A program made the translations under genes and the position numbers. Under the pieces are notes generated by a model. The model made no database searches and had not been told where the DNA came from. It was given only the letters and a program-made list of their open reading frames with translations. From the NCBI GenBank assembly GCA_964521575.1, contig CAZFSR010000001.1, positions 1-64,000 on the forward strand: a DNA stretch of 64,000 nucleotides, written 5' to 3'. Below are positions 15,721 to 25,035 of this stretch, in pieces. This stretch comes from 79-D21 sp964521575. Its GTDB lineage: Bacteria > Synergistota > Synergistia > Synergistales > 79-D21. How positions within the stretch are numbered: position 1 is the first letter of the stretch; each line of letters opens with the position of its first letter.

Positions 15721-17322
15721 CTAGCCGGCCGCCCTTGAGCCCTTCGGCTGGAAATAGCCGTCGAAGCGCTTTTTGTACATCCGCCAGGTGATGGCCCAGC
15801 GCGCTGGGTCGTCCAGGTAGTCGTGGTCGATATGGTGGATCACGCTCCTGTGCGGCGCGTGCTTCAGCATCTCGGGGTCCGTGTAGGCCTCCTCGACGAT
15901 CCGTTCCAGGACGGCCAGGTACTCGTCCAGCTCGTCCTTCGAGTAGGATTCCGTCGGCTCGATGGTGAACGGCTCGGGGACGATGAACGGTTCGTGGCTG
16001 CTCCAGATGTGCCCGGCGTAGTCGAAGATCCGGTTCTGCACCTCCGCGAAGCCGATGCCCGTCTCGTCCTTCAGCCTCTGGAAGCTGTAGCGGACCTGTT
16101 CCATGCGGTGCTCTCCCTCGGCGTAAGGCGGGGCCCCGGCACCCTTCATCTTCAGAACCTTCCGGAAGACGTAGTTGTTGTTGAGCGTGGCGACCCGTGC
16201 CACCTCGAGCAGCCCCTCGGCCCCCAGGTTCATGATCCAGGCGTAGGCCCTGACCACGGCCGGCAGGACCCCGTAGAAGTCCTTCATCTTGCCGATGGTC
16301 TTGGGCAGGTCGGTGTCGAGATAGTACCGCCCGCCCTTCTCGCAGTAGCTCACCAGCGGCACCGGCAGGTAGGGGACAAGGGGTTCCGCGGCCCCGATGA
16401 CGCCGCAGCCGGGCCCGCCGCAGCCGTGCGGGGAAGAGAAGGTCTTGTGGATGTTGAAGAAGCAGAGGTCGAAACCGGCTTCCTTCGCCCGGGTGATCCC
16501 CAGGATCCCGTTGGCGTTGGCCTGGTCGTAGCTGCAGATGCCCCCGTGGGCGTGCACCAGGTCGGTGAACTCCCGGATTCGGTCGTTGTAGAGGCCGATG
16601 TCCTCGGGGTTGGTGATCATCAGGGCTGCGGTGCGGTCGGAGACGGCGGCCTTGAAGGCCTCGAAGTCCGGCCTGCCGGTCACGGGGTCGGGGTAGACCG
16701 TGATGACCTTGAAGCCCTTGATCTTCGCGACCGCTGGGTTGGACGGGTGCGAGAAGATCGTGGTGACGATCTCGTCCTTCTGGTCCTGCAGGCCCTGGTC
16801 GTCCACCCAGGCCCGGATGATGGCCGCAATCCCGGAAAGGGCCTGCGAACCGCCGCCGGGGTGCAGGCAGAAGCGGTCGAGCCCCGAGATCGACTTCAGC
16901 AGCTGCTCGGTTTTGTACAGGATCTCGAGTGCCCCCTGCAGGGTGCTCTCGTCCTGCAGCGGGTGGAGATCGGCCACCTTCGGCGACGCCGCCAGCCGGT
17001 CGTTCACCTTCGGGCTGTACTTCATGGTGCAGGTGCCCTGGCCGATGTCGATGTTGAAGTCGGCGCCCAGGTTCTCCTGGCTCAGGCGCAGGAAGTGCTT
17101 GACCACCTTCATCTGCCCCATCTCGGGCAGGGCGGGGGGCTCGGCGCGGAGCATCCCGGCCGGGAGCGCGGCCCGGGCTTCCCTCCCGGCGGCCTCGATT
17201 TCGGGGCCTCCCTCGGGAACGAGGATCCCGCGTTCGCCGGGGGCGGAAAGCTCGAAGATCACCGGCTCGTCCCAGCGTGCCTGGTGGAAGTCGCGGATCT
17301 TTTCCTTCATGTCCATACCCAT
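15721..17322 (-). CDS. gcvPB: Glycine dehydrogenase (decarboxylating) subunit 2-like, GcvPB
   Basis: 533 residues. The PLP-binding lysine is in FFNIHKTFSSPHGCGGPG, and glycine-rich PLP contacts include CLHPGGGSQALSG. In the glycine cleavage system the PA/PB pair decarboxylates glycine and passes the aminomethyl group to the H-protein lipoyl arm. No H or T protein lies within the window, and the neighbours are two SDR dehydrogenases and an AcoX-type kinase. The protein is somewhat longer than common GcvPB. A related but different amine substrate is possible. Confidence 0.85.
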   Translation of the reverse strand: MGMDMKEKIRDFHQARWDEPVIFELSAPGERGILVPEGGPEIEAAGREARAALPAGMLRAEPPALPEMGQMKVVKHFLRLSQENLGADFNIDIGQGTCTMKYSPKVNDRLAASPKVADLHPLQDESTLQGALEILYKTEQLLKSISGLDRFCLHPGGGSQALSGIAAIIRAWVDDQGLQDQKDEIVTTIFSHPSNPAVAKIKGFKVITVYPDPVTGRPDFEAFKAAVSDRTAALMITNPEDIGLYNDRIREFTDLVHAHGGICSYDQANANGILGITRAKEAGFDLCFFNIHKTFSSPHGCGGPGCGVIGAAEPLVPYLPVPLVSYCEKGGRYYLDTDLPKTIGKMKDFYGVLPAVVRAYAWIMNLGAEGLLEVARVATLNNNYVFRKVLKMKGAGAPPYAEGEHRMEQVRYSFQRLKDETGIGFAEVQNRIFDYAGHIWSSHEPFIVPEPFTIEPTESYSKDELDEYLAVLERIVEEAYTDPEMLKHAPHRSVIHHIDHDYLDDPARWAITWRMYKKRFDGYFQPKGSRAAG

Positions 17323-17347
17323 GTCGTTTCCTTCCTTTCTCTTCGCC

Positions 17348-18739
17348 CTATCGCGCCGTCACGGCGGCGAGGGCGTCGGCAAGGGTGTCGATGTCGTCCT
17401 GGGTGACGACCTCGGTGAAGGCGTAGAGGGCGGACTGGCCGAGGGCCGGGAAGGCCTTCGAAAGGTCGTGGCCGCCGAGGATGCCCTTCTCCAGGAGGGC
17501 CTTGTTGATCTCTTTGACGGTCTTCCCCGTCCCGTCGAAGTTCACGGGGACTTCCTTGAAGAAGGCCCTCCCGATGGCGGGGATCCCAACGCCCTTCACC
17601 GCGGCGAGCTTCTTCATCGCGTAGGCCGTCCGGCCCATGCAGGCCTCGCCCAGTTCCTTCATGCCCGCCGGGCCCATGAGGGAGAGGTACACGGCCGCGG
17701 TGATCCCCCAGAGGGCGGCCGCCGTGCCGACGAATTCCTTGCCGTTCTCACGCTTGGCGAAGGAAGTCCGCTCCCAGGCCACGTCGCCAAACCCCCACTC
17801 CTTGTGGGAGGTGGGAGCGATGCCGAAGAGGCGGCTGGGGTACTCCTCGATGAACTTCACGTCGTCCGGGGCGCCGATGAAGCCCCCGCGGCCCCCGCCC
17901 ATGAACATGTGGATCCCCAGGGGCTGGATGTCCCCGCAGGTGAGGTCCGCCCCGTAGTGGCTGGGAGGCGTGAGCACACCCAGGGACGAGGGGTCGGCAT
18001 AGACGACGCAGAGGGCACCCTTCGCGTGGGCGGCATCCGATATCGCCTTTCCTTCGGTCTCGATGAACCCGAGGTAGGCAGGATTCTCGAAGTAGACGGC
18101 CGCGACGCGGTCCGATAGCTTTGCCGCCAGGTCGGCCGCGTCCATGAGCCCCGTCTTCGGGTCGTGCCCCACCAGCGTGACCTTCATGTCGGGGTGCAGG
18201 TACCCGGTGATGGCCGAGAGGCGGTCAGGCGAGGTGGTGTCGGCGGCGAGAACCTCGTCGCGCCTCGTGATCCGCCCCGCCATGCGCAGGGCCGTGCCGG
18301 CCGCCTGGGACCCGTCGTAGGTGGGAACGTTGACCACGTCCACGTCCAGCAGTTCCGCCATGAGACTCTCGTACTCGAACAGGGCCTGGAAGCGCCCGTG
18401 GTCCTCGTAGGGCTCGCCGGCGTAGGCCGTCAGGAACTCGCTCCGGCCGTTGACCTCGTCGCAGACCGCGGGAACGTGGTGGTTCCAGCAGCCGCCGCCC
18501 AGGAAGCTCAGCAGCTCGCCGCTCGTGCGGTTCTTCGAAAGGATCCCCTCCACGTGGCGTTTCAGGGACGCCTCGGACAGGAAAGGCTTCGGAAGGTCGA
18601 GCAGCCCCTTCACGCGAAGCGCTTCCGGGATCGGTGCGAAGAATTCCTCGATGTCCTTCGCCCCGATGCTTGCCAGCATCTCGGCCTGGACCTCCGGGAC
18701 AGAATTCGGGATGTACGGGTGCACGAATTTTTCGGACAT
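17348..18739 (-). CDS. gcvPA: Glycine dehydrogenase (decarboxylating) subunit 1-like, GcvPA
   Basis: 463 residues, normal for the N-terminal half-protein of split P-protein. It begins MSEKFVHPYIPNSVPEVQAE and has the P1 motif region FLGGGCWNHHVPAVCDEV, usually written GAGAYNHYIPAVV in well-studied copies, so it is a divergent member. GGAGG lies upstream of ATG 18739. The gene is 25 bases before gcvPB and 23 after an SDR gene, consistent with one transcript. It forms the P-protein heterotetramer with GcvPB. Confidence 0.85.
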   Translation of the reverse strand: MSEKFVHPYIPNSVPEVQAEMLASIGAKDIEEFFAPIPEALRVKGLLDLPKPFLSEASLKRHVEGILSKNRTSGELLSFLGGGCWNHHVPAVCDEVNGRSEFLTAYAGEPYEDHGRFQALFEYESLMAELLDVDVVNVPTYDGSQAAGTALRMAGRITRRDEVLAADTTSPDRLSAITGYLHPDMKVTLVGHDPKTGLMDAADLAAKLSDRVAAVYFENPAYLGFIETEGKAISDAAHAKGALCVVYADPSSLGVLTPPSHYGADLTCGDIQPLGIHMFMGGGRGGFIGAPDDVKFIEEYPSRLFGIAPTSHKEWGFGDVAWERTSFAKRENGKEFVGTAAALWGITAAVYLSLMGPAGMKELGEACMGRTAYAMKKLAAVKGVGIPAIGRAFFKEVPVNFDGTGKTVKEINKALLEKGILGGHDLSKAFPALGQSALYAFTEVVTQDDIDTLADALAAVTAR

Positions 18740-18762
18740 GTCCTGTTTCTCCTCCCTTGGAA

Positions 18763-19533
18763 TCAGGCGGTGCCGCCGCCGTCCACCACGAGGATGGACC
18801 CGCTGACCCACGGCGACAGGTCGCTCACCAGGAAATAGACCGCCTTGGCGATGTCGAGGGGCTGCCCGACCCGGTGGATCGGACGGTCGGCGCTCTCGGC
18901 CAGCCATTTTTCCGGGTCCATCCCTAGCTGGCGCCCCTCGTCCCGCAAAAGCGGCGTGTCCACGTCGCCCGGGCAGACGCAGTTCACCCGGATGTTCTGC
19001 GGCCCGTGGTCGATGGCCATGGCCCGGGTCATGTTGACGGTGCCGCCCTTGGCGGCGCAGTAGGCCACGGCCTTGGGGCCGCCCTTCACGCCCCAGCCGG
19101 AGCCGATGTTCACGATGCTGCCCCCGCCCTGTTCCGCCATGACGGGCACCACGTACTTCGACACGAGGAAGATGCCCTTCAGCCCCACGTCCAGGACCAG
19201 GTCCCACTCCTCCTCGGTGAGGTCCACCACCGTCTTGCGGCGGATGACCCCGGCGCAGTTCACCAGGGCGTCGATGCGGCCGAAGGCTTCCCTGGCTTCC
19301 GCCACGCCCTTCCGGCAGCTCTCCTCCGAGCGGACGTCGACCTTCACGAACCGGGCCCTGCTTCCCATTTCGGCCGCCGCAGCCTGCCCCTTGCCCTCGT
19401 CCACGTCGAAGAGGACGACGGACGCCCCCATCCCCGAGAGGAAACGGGCGCACCCGAGCCCGATCCCGCTGGCCGCGCCCGTGACGACGGCGACCTTCCC
19501 CTGGAGCCCGAAATCATTGCAATTGACGCTCAT
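18763..19533 (-). CDS. SDR-family NAD(P)-dependent oxidoreductase
   Basis: 256 residues. The Rossmann motif is TGAASGIG, the structural motif NCAGV (NNAG type), the catalytic Ser is in IGSGWG and the catalytic Tyr-Lys in YCAAKGG. The end, SGSILVVDGGGTA, is typical of classical SDRs such as 3-oxoacyl-ACP reductase-like enzymes. The acidic residue after the second strand (LFDVDE) suggests NAD preference. Substrate unknown. AGGAGG precedes the ATG. It sits between a second SDR and gcvPA. Confidence 0.85.
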   Translation of the reverse strand: MSVNCNDFGLQGKVAVVTGAASGIGLGCARFLSGMGASVVLFDVDEGKGQAAAAEMGSRARFVKVDVRSEESCRKGVAEAREAFGRIDALVNCAGVIRRKTVVDLTEEEWDLVLDVGLKGIFLVSKYVVPVMAEQGGGSIVNIGSGWGVKGGPKAVAYCAAKGGTVNMTRAMAIDHGPQNIRVNCVCPGDVDTPLLRDEGRQLGMDPEKWLAESADRPIHRVGQPLDIAKAVYFLVSDLSPWVSGSILVVDGGGTA

Positions 19534-19558
19534 GAACCGTTCTCCCTCCTCGAAAAGT

Positions 19559-20314
19559 TCAGGAATAGAGCCCCGCGGTTTCCCCTCCGTCGATGCGGAT
19601 GTCGGCCCCCGTGATATAGGCCGCGTCGTCGGAGGCCAGGAACGCGTAGAGGGCCCCGATCTCCTCCGGCTCGGCGTGCCGCTTCATGGGAATCCCCTCG
19701 TTGACTTTCGCCAGCATCTCCGGGGTGTACTCGGCCTTCTGCATGGGCGTGAGCACGTACCCCGGGCAGACGGCGTTGACCCGCACGACCGGGGCCAATT
19801 CCAGGGCCATGGTCTTGGCCAGCAGGATGACCCCCGCCTTGGAGGCGTTGTAGTCCGCGTACCAGCGGTGCCCCTCGGTGCCGTTGGAAGAGGCCGTCAT
19901 GAGGATGACGCCGCTTTTCTGCGCCAGCATCCGGCGCGCCGCCTCCCTGGCGCAGAGGAAAATCCCCCTGAGGTTGATGCCCAGCACCTTGTCCCACTGC
20001 TCGGGCGTGATGTCCACGAAATCGGACCGGACGCTGATGCCGGCGTTGGCCACCAGGACGTCGATGCCGCCGAAAAGCCCGTCCAGCTCGGCAAAAGCCC
20101 TGGACACCGATTCCGCGTCGCTGACGTCGGCCACCAGCCCTCCCTCGAAGGCCGGGTTTTCGGCCATTGCCTTTTCCAGAGCGGGCCGGTTCACGTCCAG
20201 GATCGCCACGCGTGCCCCCTCGGACGCGAAGCGTTGCGCGGTCGCCAACCCGATGCCGCTGGCCGCCCCGGTCACCATGACCCTCCTGCCTGACAACTCT
20301 TCGTAACGTGCCAC
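19559..20314 (-). CDS. SDR-family NAD(P)-dependent oxidoreductase
   Basis: 251 residues. TGAASGIG, ANAGIS and the catalytic YNASKAG mark a classical short-chain dehydrogenase; AILDVNR after strand 2 favours NAD. The GTG at 20314 has GGGAGGGA six bases upstream; longer in-frame extensions lack such a site. It is the first gene of the SDR-SDR-gcvPA-gcvPB-kinase operon and divergent from the amidohydrolase. The pair of SDRs suggests sequential oxidation or reduction of hydroxy/keto intermediates; substrate not predictable. Confidence 0.82.
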   Translation of the reverse strand: MARYEELSGRRVMVTGAASGIGLATAQRFASEGARVAILDVNRPALEKAMAENPAFEGGLVADVSDAESVSRAFAELDGLFGGIDVLVANAGISVRSDFVDITPEQWDKVLGINLRGIFLCAREAARRMLAQKSGVILMTASSNGTEGHRWYADYNASKAGVILLAKTMALELAPVVRVNAVCPGYVLTPMQKAEYTPEMLAKVNEGIPMKRHAEPEEIGALYAFLASDDAAYITGADIRIDGGETAGLYS

Positions 20315-20448
20315 TCCAATCCCTCCCTTTTTTCTATATTCCTTCATCTATGCGAGTCCCTGCTTCATTGACAAATTCTGGGTTTCGAATTAGTCTGGCA
20401 TAAGTTGGATTCATAGTATACCATGTATTCTTTTTGGAGGCGAGATTC

Positions 20449-22023
20449 ATGAAGTCAATCCTGGTTACCGGCGGTCGTATCTGGACGGGAGACGTCTCGC
20501 AGCCTTTCGCGGAGAACCTCCTGGTCGTGGGGAACCGGTTCGCGGCGGTCGGCCCGAGAGAGCAAGTCATGGCCCATCCCCGCTCGAAAGACGCCTTCCA
20601 TATCGACCTGGCCGGCGAAGGAATCGTCCCGGGCTTCACCGATGCCCACATCCACCTGGCCGGGCTGGCCAGGCAGAACTGGGAGGTCAGCCTCGAGGGC
20701 AGCCGGTCCATGGAGGAAGCTTTCGACCGGATCCGGGTCCGGGCCGCGCAAGCCGCACCCGAAGACTGGATCTATGGGGCGGGGTTCGACGAGACGAAGT
20801 GGCCCGAACCCCGGAAACCCGGGCGGGCGGATGTGGACGCCCTGGGCCTGCCCAATCCGGTCCTCCTGAGGCGCATCTGCGCCCACGTCCACGTGGCCGG
20901 CAGCCGGGCCATGGAACGGGCCGGCCTTTTCCGGGATTCAGGGGTCTTCCTCGAAAGCGAGGTCCAGCCCCTGACCGACACGATGAACCTCGAATCCGGG
21001 GGAAAGGCCCTGTCCGCCGAAACGCTGCTCGAGGCCTGCAGGAAACTGGCCTCCTGGGGGACCACCTGCGTTCACACCTGCAGCGCGGCGACCTACGGGC
21101 TGGAGGAGGACCTCTCCCTCTACCAGGAACTCTTCGAACGGAACGCCCCGCCGATCCGGATCGTTTCCTACCACGACTCTTTCCCGAACTACAAGGTCAG
21201 GAGCGGCTACGGCGACGACTGGATCCGCTTCGGCGGGTTCAAGGTCTTCCTCGACGGGTCGCTGGGCGGCCGCAGCGCGGCCCTGACGGCGGACTATGCC
21301 GACGCCCCGGGGCACAGGGGGCGGCTGAACATGGAAGACCCGGCTTTCCGGTCCGCCCTGGAGGAAGCCTTCCGGCGCGGGATCCAGGTCCAGGTCCACG
21401 CCATCGGAGATGCCGCCATCGACCAGGCCCTGGACGCCTTCGAGGCCTTCTCCGGCCGGAAGAGTCCCCTGGAATTCCCCTTCCGGCTCAACCACGTGAT
21501 CGCCACGCGACCCGACCAGTTCGAGCGCCTGTCCCGCATCCGCCCGGCATGCGACATCCAGCCGATCCAGGCGGTCAGCGACATGGACATGGCCCCGCAG
21601 CGGCTCGGCCCGAAACGCGAGGCAAGCGCCTACGCCTGGAAAACGCTCGAAAACCTGGGGCTGTTGTTGACGGGCTCGAGCGACGGCCCGGTCGACAGCG
21701 CGAATCTCTGGATTTCCGTCGATGCCGCCGTCAACCGCCGGAAACTCGACGGGAGCGGCCAGACCTGGAAGGAACATGAGCGCCTCAGCCTGGACGCGGC
21801 CCTGCGGCTGTTCACGGTCAACCCCTACCGCGTCATCGGCCAGGGCAGGCGGATCGGCCGGATCGCGCAGGGGATGTCGGCCGACTTCTGCATCCTGGAC
21901 CGCGATCCCTTCTCCATCCCCCGGGAAGACCTGCACAAGGTCGTCGTCGAGGGAACCTTTGCCGGGGGGCACCTGACCTGGGACAGGGCCGGGGACCTGC
22001 CGGAAAGACTGCTTCTATCCTGA
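20449..22023 (+). CDS. Amidohydrolase family 3 protein (YtcJ-like)
   Basis: 524 residues. The N-terminal metal motif is DAHIHLAG, a second histidine site lies in VQVHAIGDAAIDQAL, and a late Asp in GSSDGPVDSANLW, as in YtcJ/DUF-type metal-dependent hydrolases of the urease superfamily. Such enzymes hydrolyse amides or cyclic imides, but YtcJ-like substrates are mostly unknown. ATG 20449 follows GGAGG with nine bases; a TTG five codons upstream is less likely. It is divergent from the SDR/gcvP operon and followed by a LivK-type binding protein. Confidence 0.85.
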   Translation: MKSILVTGGRIWTGDVSQPFAENLLVVGNRFAAVGPREQVMAHPRSKDAFHIDLAGEGIVPGFTDAHIHLAGLARQNWEVSLEGSRSMEEAFDRIRVRAAQAAPEDWIYGAGFDETKWPEPRKPGRADVDALGLPNPVLLRRICAHVHVAGSRAMERAGLFRDSGVFLESEVQPLTDTMNLESGGKALSAETLLEACRKLASWGTTCVHTCSAATYGLEEDLSLYQELFERNAPPIRIVSYHDSFPNYKVRSGYGDDWIRFGGFKVFLDGSLGGRSAALTADYADAPGHRGRLNMEDPAFRSALEEAFRRGIQVQVHAIGDAAIDQALDAFEAFSGRKSPLEFPFRLNHVIATRPDQFERLSRIRPACDIQPIQAVSDMDMAPQRLGPKREASAYAWKTLENLGLLLTGSSDGPVDSANLWISVDAAVNRRKLDGSGQTWKEHERLSLDAALRLFTVNPYRVIGQGRRIGRIAQGMSADFCILDRDPFSIPREDLHKVVVEGTFAGGHLTWDRAGDLPERLLLS

Positions 22024-22129
22024 CGGGGAGGTGAAGCCGCGCGACAGGGGCCATAACGGGACACGCCACGGCTCATGGGGATCCGCCCGGCGCGGGCCCC
22101 AAACTTCAAACGGAAGAGGTGGAGCTTGA

Positions 22130-23290
22130 ATGAGCAAGAAAATCCTGTTCGCAATGACACTGGTCCTCGCGCTTGCCTCCGTCGCCTGGGGCGCCCAGCC
22201 GATCAAGATCGGCTACATCGCCCACCTGACCGGCGATGCGGCCACCTGGGGCGTCCACGAGCAGAACGGCGCACTTCTCGCCATCGAGGAGATCAACAAG
22301 AAGGGCGGCGTCCTGGGACGCCCCCTTGAACTCATCGTCTACGACGTCCGCGGCAGGCAGGAAGACGCCGTCAACGCGGCGCGCCGCCTGGTGACGATGG
22401 ACAAGGTCGTTGCCATCGGCGGCTCGAACTGGAGCGGCATCAACCTCGCCACCGGCCCCATCGTGGAGCAGGCCAAGGTCCCCCAAATCGGCTCTTTCCC
22501 CACGAACCCGGCCGTCACGGTCGACCCTGTCACCAAGAAAGTCAAGCCCTACTCCTTCCGGATCTGCTTCACCGACCCCTACCAGGGCCGGGTCATGGCC
22601 GAGTACCTCCTGAAGAAGGGGATCAAGAAGGCCGCGGTCATGAAAGACGTGGGCAGCGACTACTCAGAGGGACTCGTGCAGTTCTTCGTCGATAACTTCA
22701 CCAAGGGCGGCGGGACCGTCGAAGGCCCTTATGCCTACCGCGCGGGCGACGTCGACTTCCGGGCCCAGCTGACCAACGCCAAGGCCAGCGGCGCCCAGGC
22801 CCTCGTCATGACCTCCGGCGGCTACAAGGAAATGGGCCTCCAGATCAAGCAGGCAACCGAGCTCAACTGGAAACCGGTCTTCATCGGCGGTGACGGCTAC
22901 AGCCCCAACATGTACGAGATCGCCGGGGATGCCATGGACGGGAGCTTCTGGACCTACCACATGAGCTTCCAGGACCCGAAGCTTGCCCCTCTCGTGGCAA
23001 AGTACGAGAAGAAATACGGGGTGAAACCGACGGAAACGGTGAACGTGGTGGCGGCCTACGACATCATCTACTGGATCGCCGATGCGATCCGGCGCGCCGG
23101 GAAGGCCGAAGGGCCGGCGATACGCGACGCCATCGAGGACACGAAGAACCTGAAACTCCTCCACTTCACCCTGACGCTGGACAAGGCGACCCACAACCCG
23201 CTGAACAAGCCGGCGGCCATCCTGCAGTTCAAGAAGGAAAAGAAGGAAGCCGTCTTCGTCGAGATGTTCGCCCCCCAGTCGAGTTTCTAG
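22130..23290 (+). CDS. ABC transporter substrate-binding protein, branched-chain amino acid (LivK) type
   Basis: 386 residues with a signal peptide (residues 1-22, ending SVAWGAQ). The mature start PIKIGYIAHLTGDAATWG and GAQALVMTSGGYKEMGLQIKQ are typical of type-I periplasmic binding proteins (Peripla_BP_6). It probably binds an amino acid or related small molecule. No LivHMGF membrane or ATPase genes are adjacent, so it must work with a transporter elsewhere or as an orphan. It may be co-transcribed with the amidohydrolase 106 bases upstream; a strong hairpin follows its stop. Confidence 0.85.
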   Translation: MSKKILFAMTLVLALASVAWGAQPIKIGYIAHLTGDAATWGVHEQNGALLAIEEINKKGGVLGRPLELIVYDVRGRQEDAVNAARRLVTMDKVVAIGGSNWSGINLATGPIVEQAKVPQIGSFPTNPAVTVDPVTKKVKPYSFRICFTDPYQGRVMAEYLLKKGIKKAAVMKDVGSDYSEGLVQFFVDNFTKGGGTVEGPYAYRAGDVDFRAQLTNAKASGAQALVMTSGGYKEMGLQIKQATELNWKPVFIGGDGYSPNMYEIAGDAMDGSFWTYHMSFQDPKLAPLVAKYEKKYGVKPTETVNVVAAYDIIYWIADAIRRAGKAEGPAIRDAIEDTKNLKLLHFTLTLDKATHNPLNKPAAILQFKKEKKEAVFVEMFAPQSSF

Positions 23291-23310
23291 GAACCCCTCA
23301 GCCGAAGCTG

Positions 23311-23342
23311 CGACGGGAGGGACCTTCAGGTCCCTCCCGTCG
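23311..23342 (+). terminator. Strong hairpin terminator after the LivK-type gene
   Basis: A perfect 14-bp stem CGACGGGAGGGACC / GGTCCCTCCCGTCG with loop TTCA, 20 bases past the stop. The T-run is weak (TTCC). Confidence 0.65.
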
Positions 23343-23408
23343 TTCCTGGAAAGCGGCTTACGGTAAGATAAGGCAGTCTACGAAACCAGCGCAAGGAGGA
23401 ACCCCGTC

Positions 23409-24086
23409 GTGAAGGATACGGAAATCTACTCCACTTCCGCGGAAGCGGTCTACCGCAAGCTTTTGCACAAGATCTTCTCCAGGCAGCTGCGGCCCGGCCA
23501 GCGCCTCCCCGAGGTCCTGGTCGCCGAGCAGCTGGAGGTCAGCCGCACCCCGGTCCGCGAAGCGCTCCGGCGGCTGGCCAACGAGGGGCTCGTCGTCCTC
23601 ATCCCCAACGTGGGGGCCAGCGTCGTGACGCCGACCCGCACGGAGATGCTGGACACCTACGAGGTCCGCAACGTGCTGGAATGCCTGGCGGTCAGGCGCG
23701 CGGCGGAGCGGATCTCCGCGGTCCAGCTGGCTCGCCTGGAGGAAAAGATCGAGGAGGAAACCAGGGTTTTCGCCCAGCGGGACCTGGAGGCCTACATCGA
23801 GATCAACAACGCCTTCCACCGGATCATCGCGGAAGCCAGCGGGAACCTGGCCCTGGCGGACACGATCGAGAACTACCTCGCCCGGACCTTCGTCTACATG
23901 GTCTTCTTCGAAAGCTTCTTCGATTTCGACACCAATCCCAGCCTGGAAGAGCACCGGGCGATCCTGGAAGCCCTGAGGGCCCGCGACTCGGAAGAAGCCG
24001 TCCGGCTGATGGACCGCCACATCCGGCAGGCCACCGAGGACCTCTCCAGGAGGGACCTGGAAATTCTCGACGGCGACAACGGCTGA
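23409..24086 (+). CDS. GntR-family transcriptional regulator with FCD ligand domain
   Basis: 225 residues. An N-terminal winged helix (about 10-75, with EVSRTPVREALRRLANEGLV) is followed by the all-helical FCD domain (about 85-215). Likely metal-binding histidines are in NNAFHRIIAE, EEHRAILEAL and DRHIRQA. FadR/FCD regulators usually sense organic acids. The GTG start has AAGGAGG upstream. It ends eight bases before an EamA permease gene, which is the most obvious target together with itself. Confidence 0.88.
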   Translation: MKDTEIYSTSAEAVYRKLLHKIFSRQLRPGQRLPEVLVAEQLEVSRTPVREALRRLANEGLVVLIPNVGASVVTPTRTEMLDTYEVRNVLECLAVRRAAERISAVQLARLEEKIEEETRVFAQRDLEAYIEINNAFHRIIAEASGNLALADTIENYLARTFVYMVFFESFFDFDTNPSLEEHRAILEALRARDSEEAVRLMDRHIRQATEDLSRRDLEILDGDNG

Positions 24087-24093
24087 CCTGGCC

Positions 24094-25035
24094 ATGCTCC
24101 GCCATCTTCTCGGCGTTTTCCTCGTGGTCCTGGTGGGGCTTTTCGGCGGAGCGACGGGCCCCATCGAGCGTTTCGCCTTCCACGCCGGGCTCACGCCCCT
24201 GTCCATCAACGCGGCGCGCCTGTTGCTGTCCACCCTCCTGATCGCCCTTTACGCGGCCGTTTACCGCAGAAAGTCCCTCCTGCCCAGGCGGGAGGAGCTC
24301 CCCTGGCATCTCCTGAACGGCACGGTCGGCATCGGGGTGACCTACGTCGCCACGAACGCCGCTTTCGTCCGCATCCCCGTGGGCCTGGCGATGATGCTCT
24401 TCTACCTGGCCCCCTTCTGGGTGATGATCGCGGCCCGGGTTTTCTGGAAAGAGCCCGTCACTCCCCTCCAGGGAGGGTGCCTGGCCCTGGCCCTGGCCGG
24501 GACCTGGATCGCGGTGGGCGGCGTCGGGGGAAACCGGCCGGATGCCTTCGGAACCCTTTGCGCCGTCGCCGGCGGAATGGGGTACGCCTGCTATATCCTG
24601 GGAGGCCGGTACGGGGTCGGCCGATACGACCCTTTCACGGCCTATCTCCAGGCGTTCATCTGGGGATTTCTGGCCGTCGCGGGAACCGCCCTCGCCACCG
24701 GGGAAGCGAAGACCCTCCTGCAAAGCACCTCCGCGGGCTGGGTTTCCCTGGCCATCCTGGCCGTCGTCTGCACCGTGGGCGTCTATGGCCTCCTCATGGC
24801 CTCGCTCCGCTTCATCCCGGGAACGGTGGCCTCCATCGTCTCCATGAGCGAGATCGCCTTCGCGGCAGCCTGGGCATGGGTGCTCTTCCGCGAGGTCCCC
24901 TCTCCCGAGGTGGTCCGTGGAGGGGGCCTCATCATCGCGGCCGTCCTCCTCCTGGGCTTCGGGAAAAGCAAGGCCGGTCCGCAAAATCGCGAACCGGCCC
25001 CGGAGTGCTCCGTTCAATCACGGCCCTTTTCCTAG
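24094..25035 (+). CDS. DMT superfamily permease, EamA domain
   Basis: 313 residues with about ten membrane helices in two EamA repeats (FGGATGPIERFAFHAG near the start; IPGTVASIVSMSEIAFAA in the second repeat). It is a probable exporter of amino acids or metabolites; substrate unknown. Transcribed with the GntR regulator directly upstream. Its 3' end overlaps the convergent membrane-protein gene by four bases. Confidence 0.85.
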   Translation: MLRHLLGVFLVVLVGLFGGATGPIERFAFHAGLTPLSINAARLLLSTLLIALYAAVYRRKSLLPRREELPWHLLNGTVGIGVTYVATNAAFVRIPVGLAMMLFYLAPFWVMIAARVFWKEPVTPLQGGCLALALAGTWIAVGGVGGNRPDAFGTLCAVAGGMGYACYILGGRYGVGRYDPFTAYLQAFIWGFLAVAGTALATGEAKTLLQSTSAGWVSLAILAVVCTVGVYGLLMASLRFIPGTVASIVSMSEIAFAAAWAWVLFREVPSPEVVRGGGLIIAAVLLLGFGKSKAGPQNREPAPECSVQSRPFS

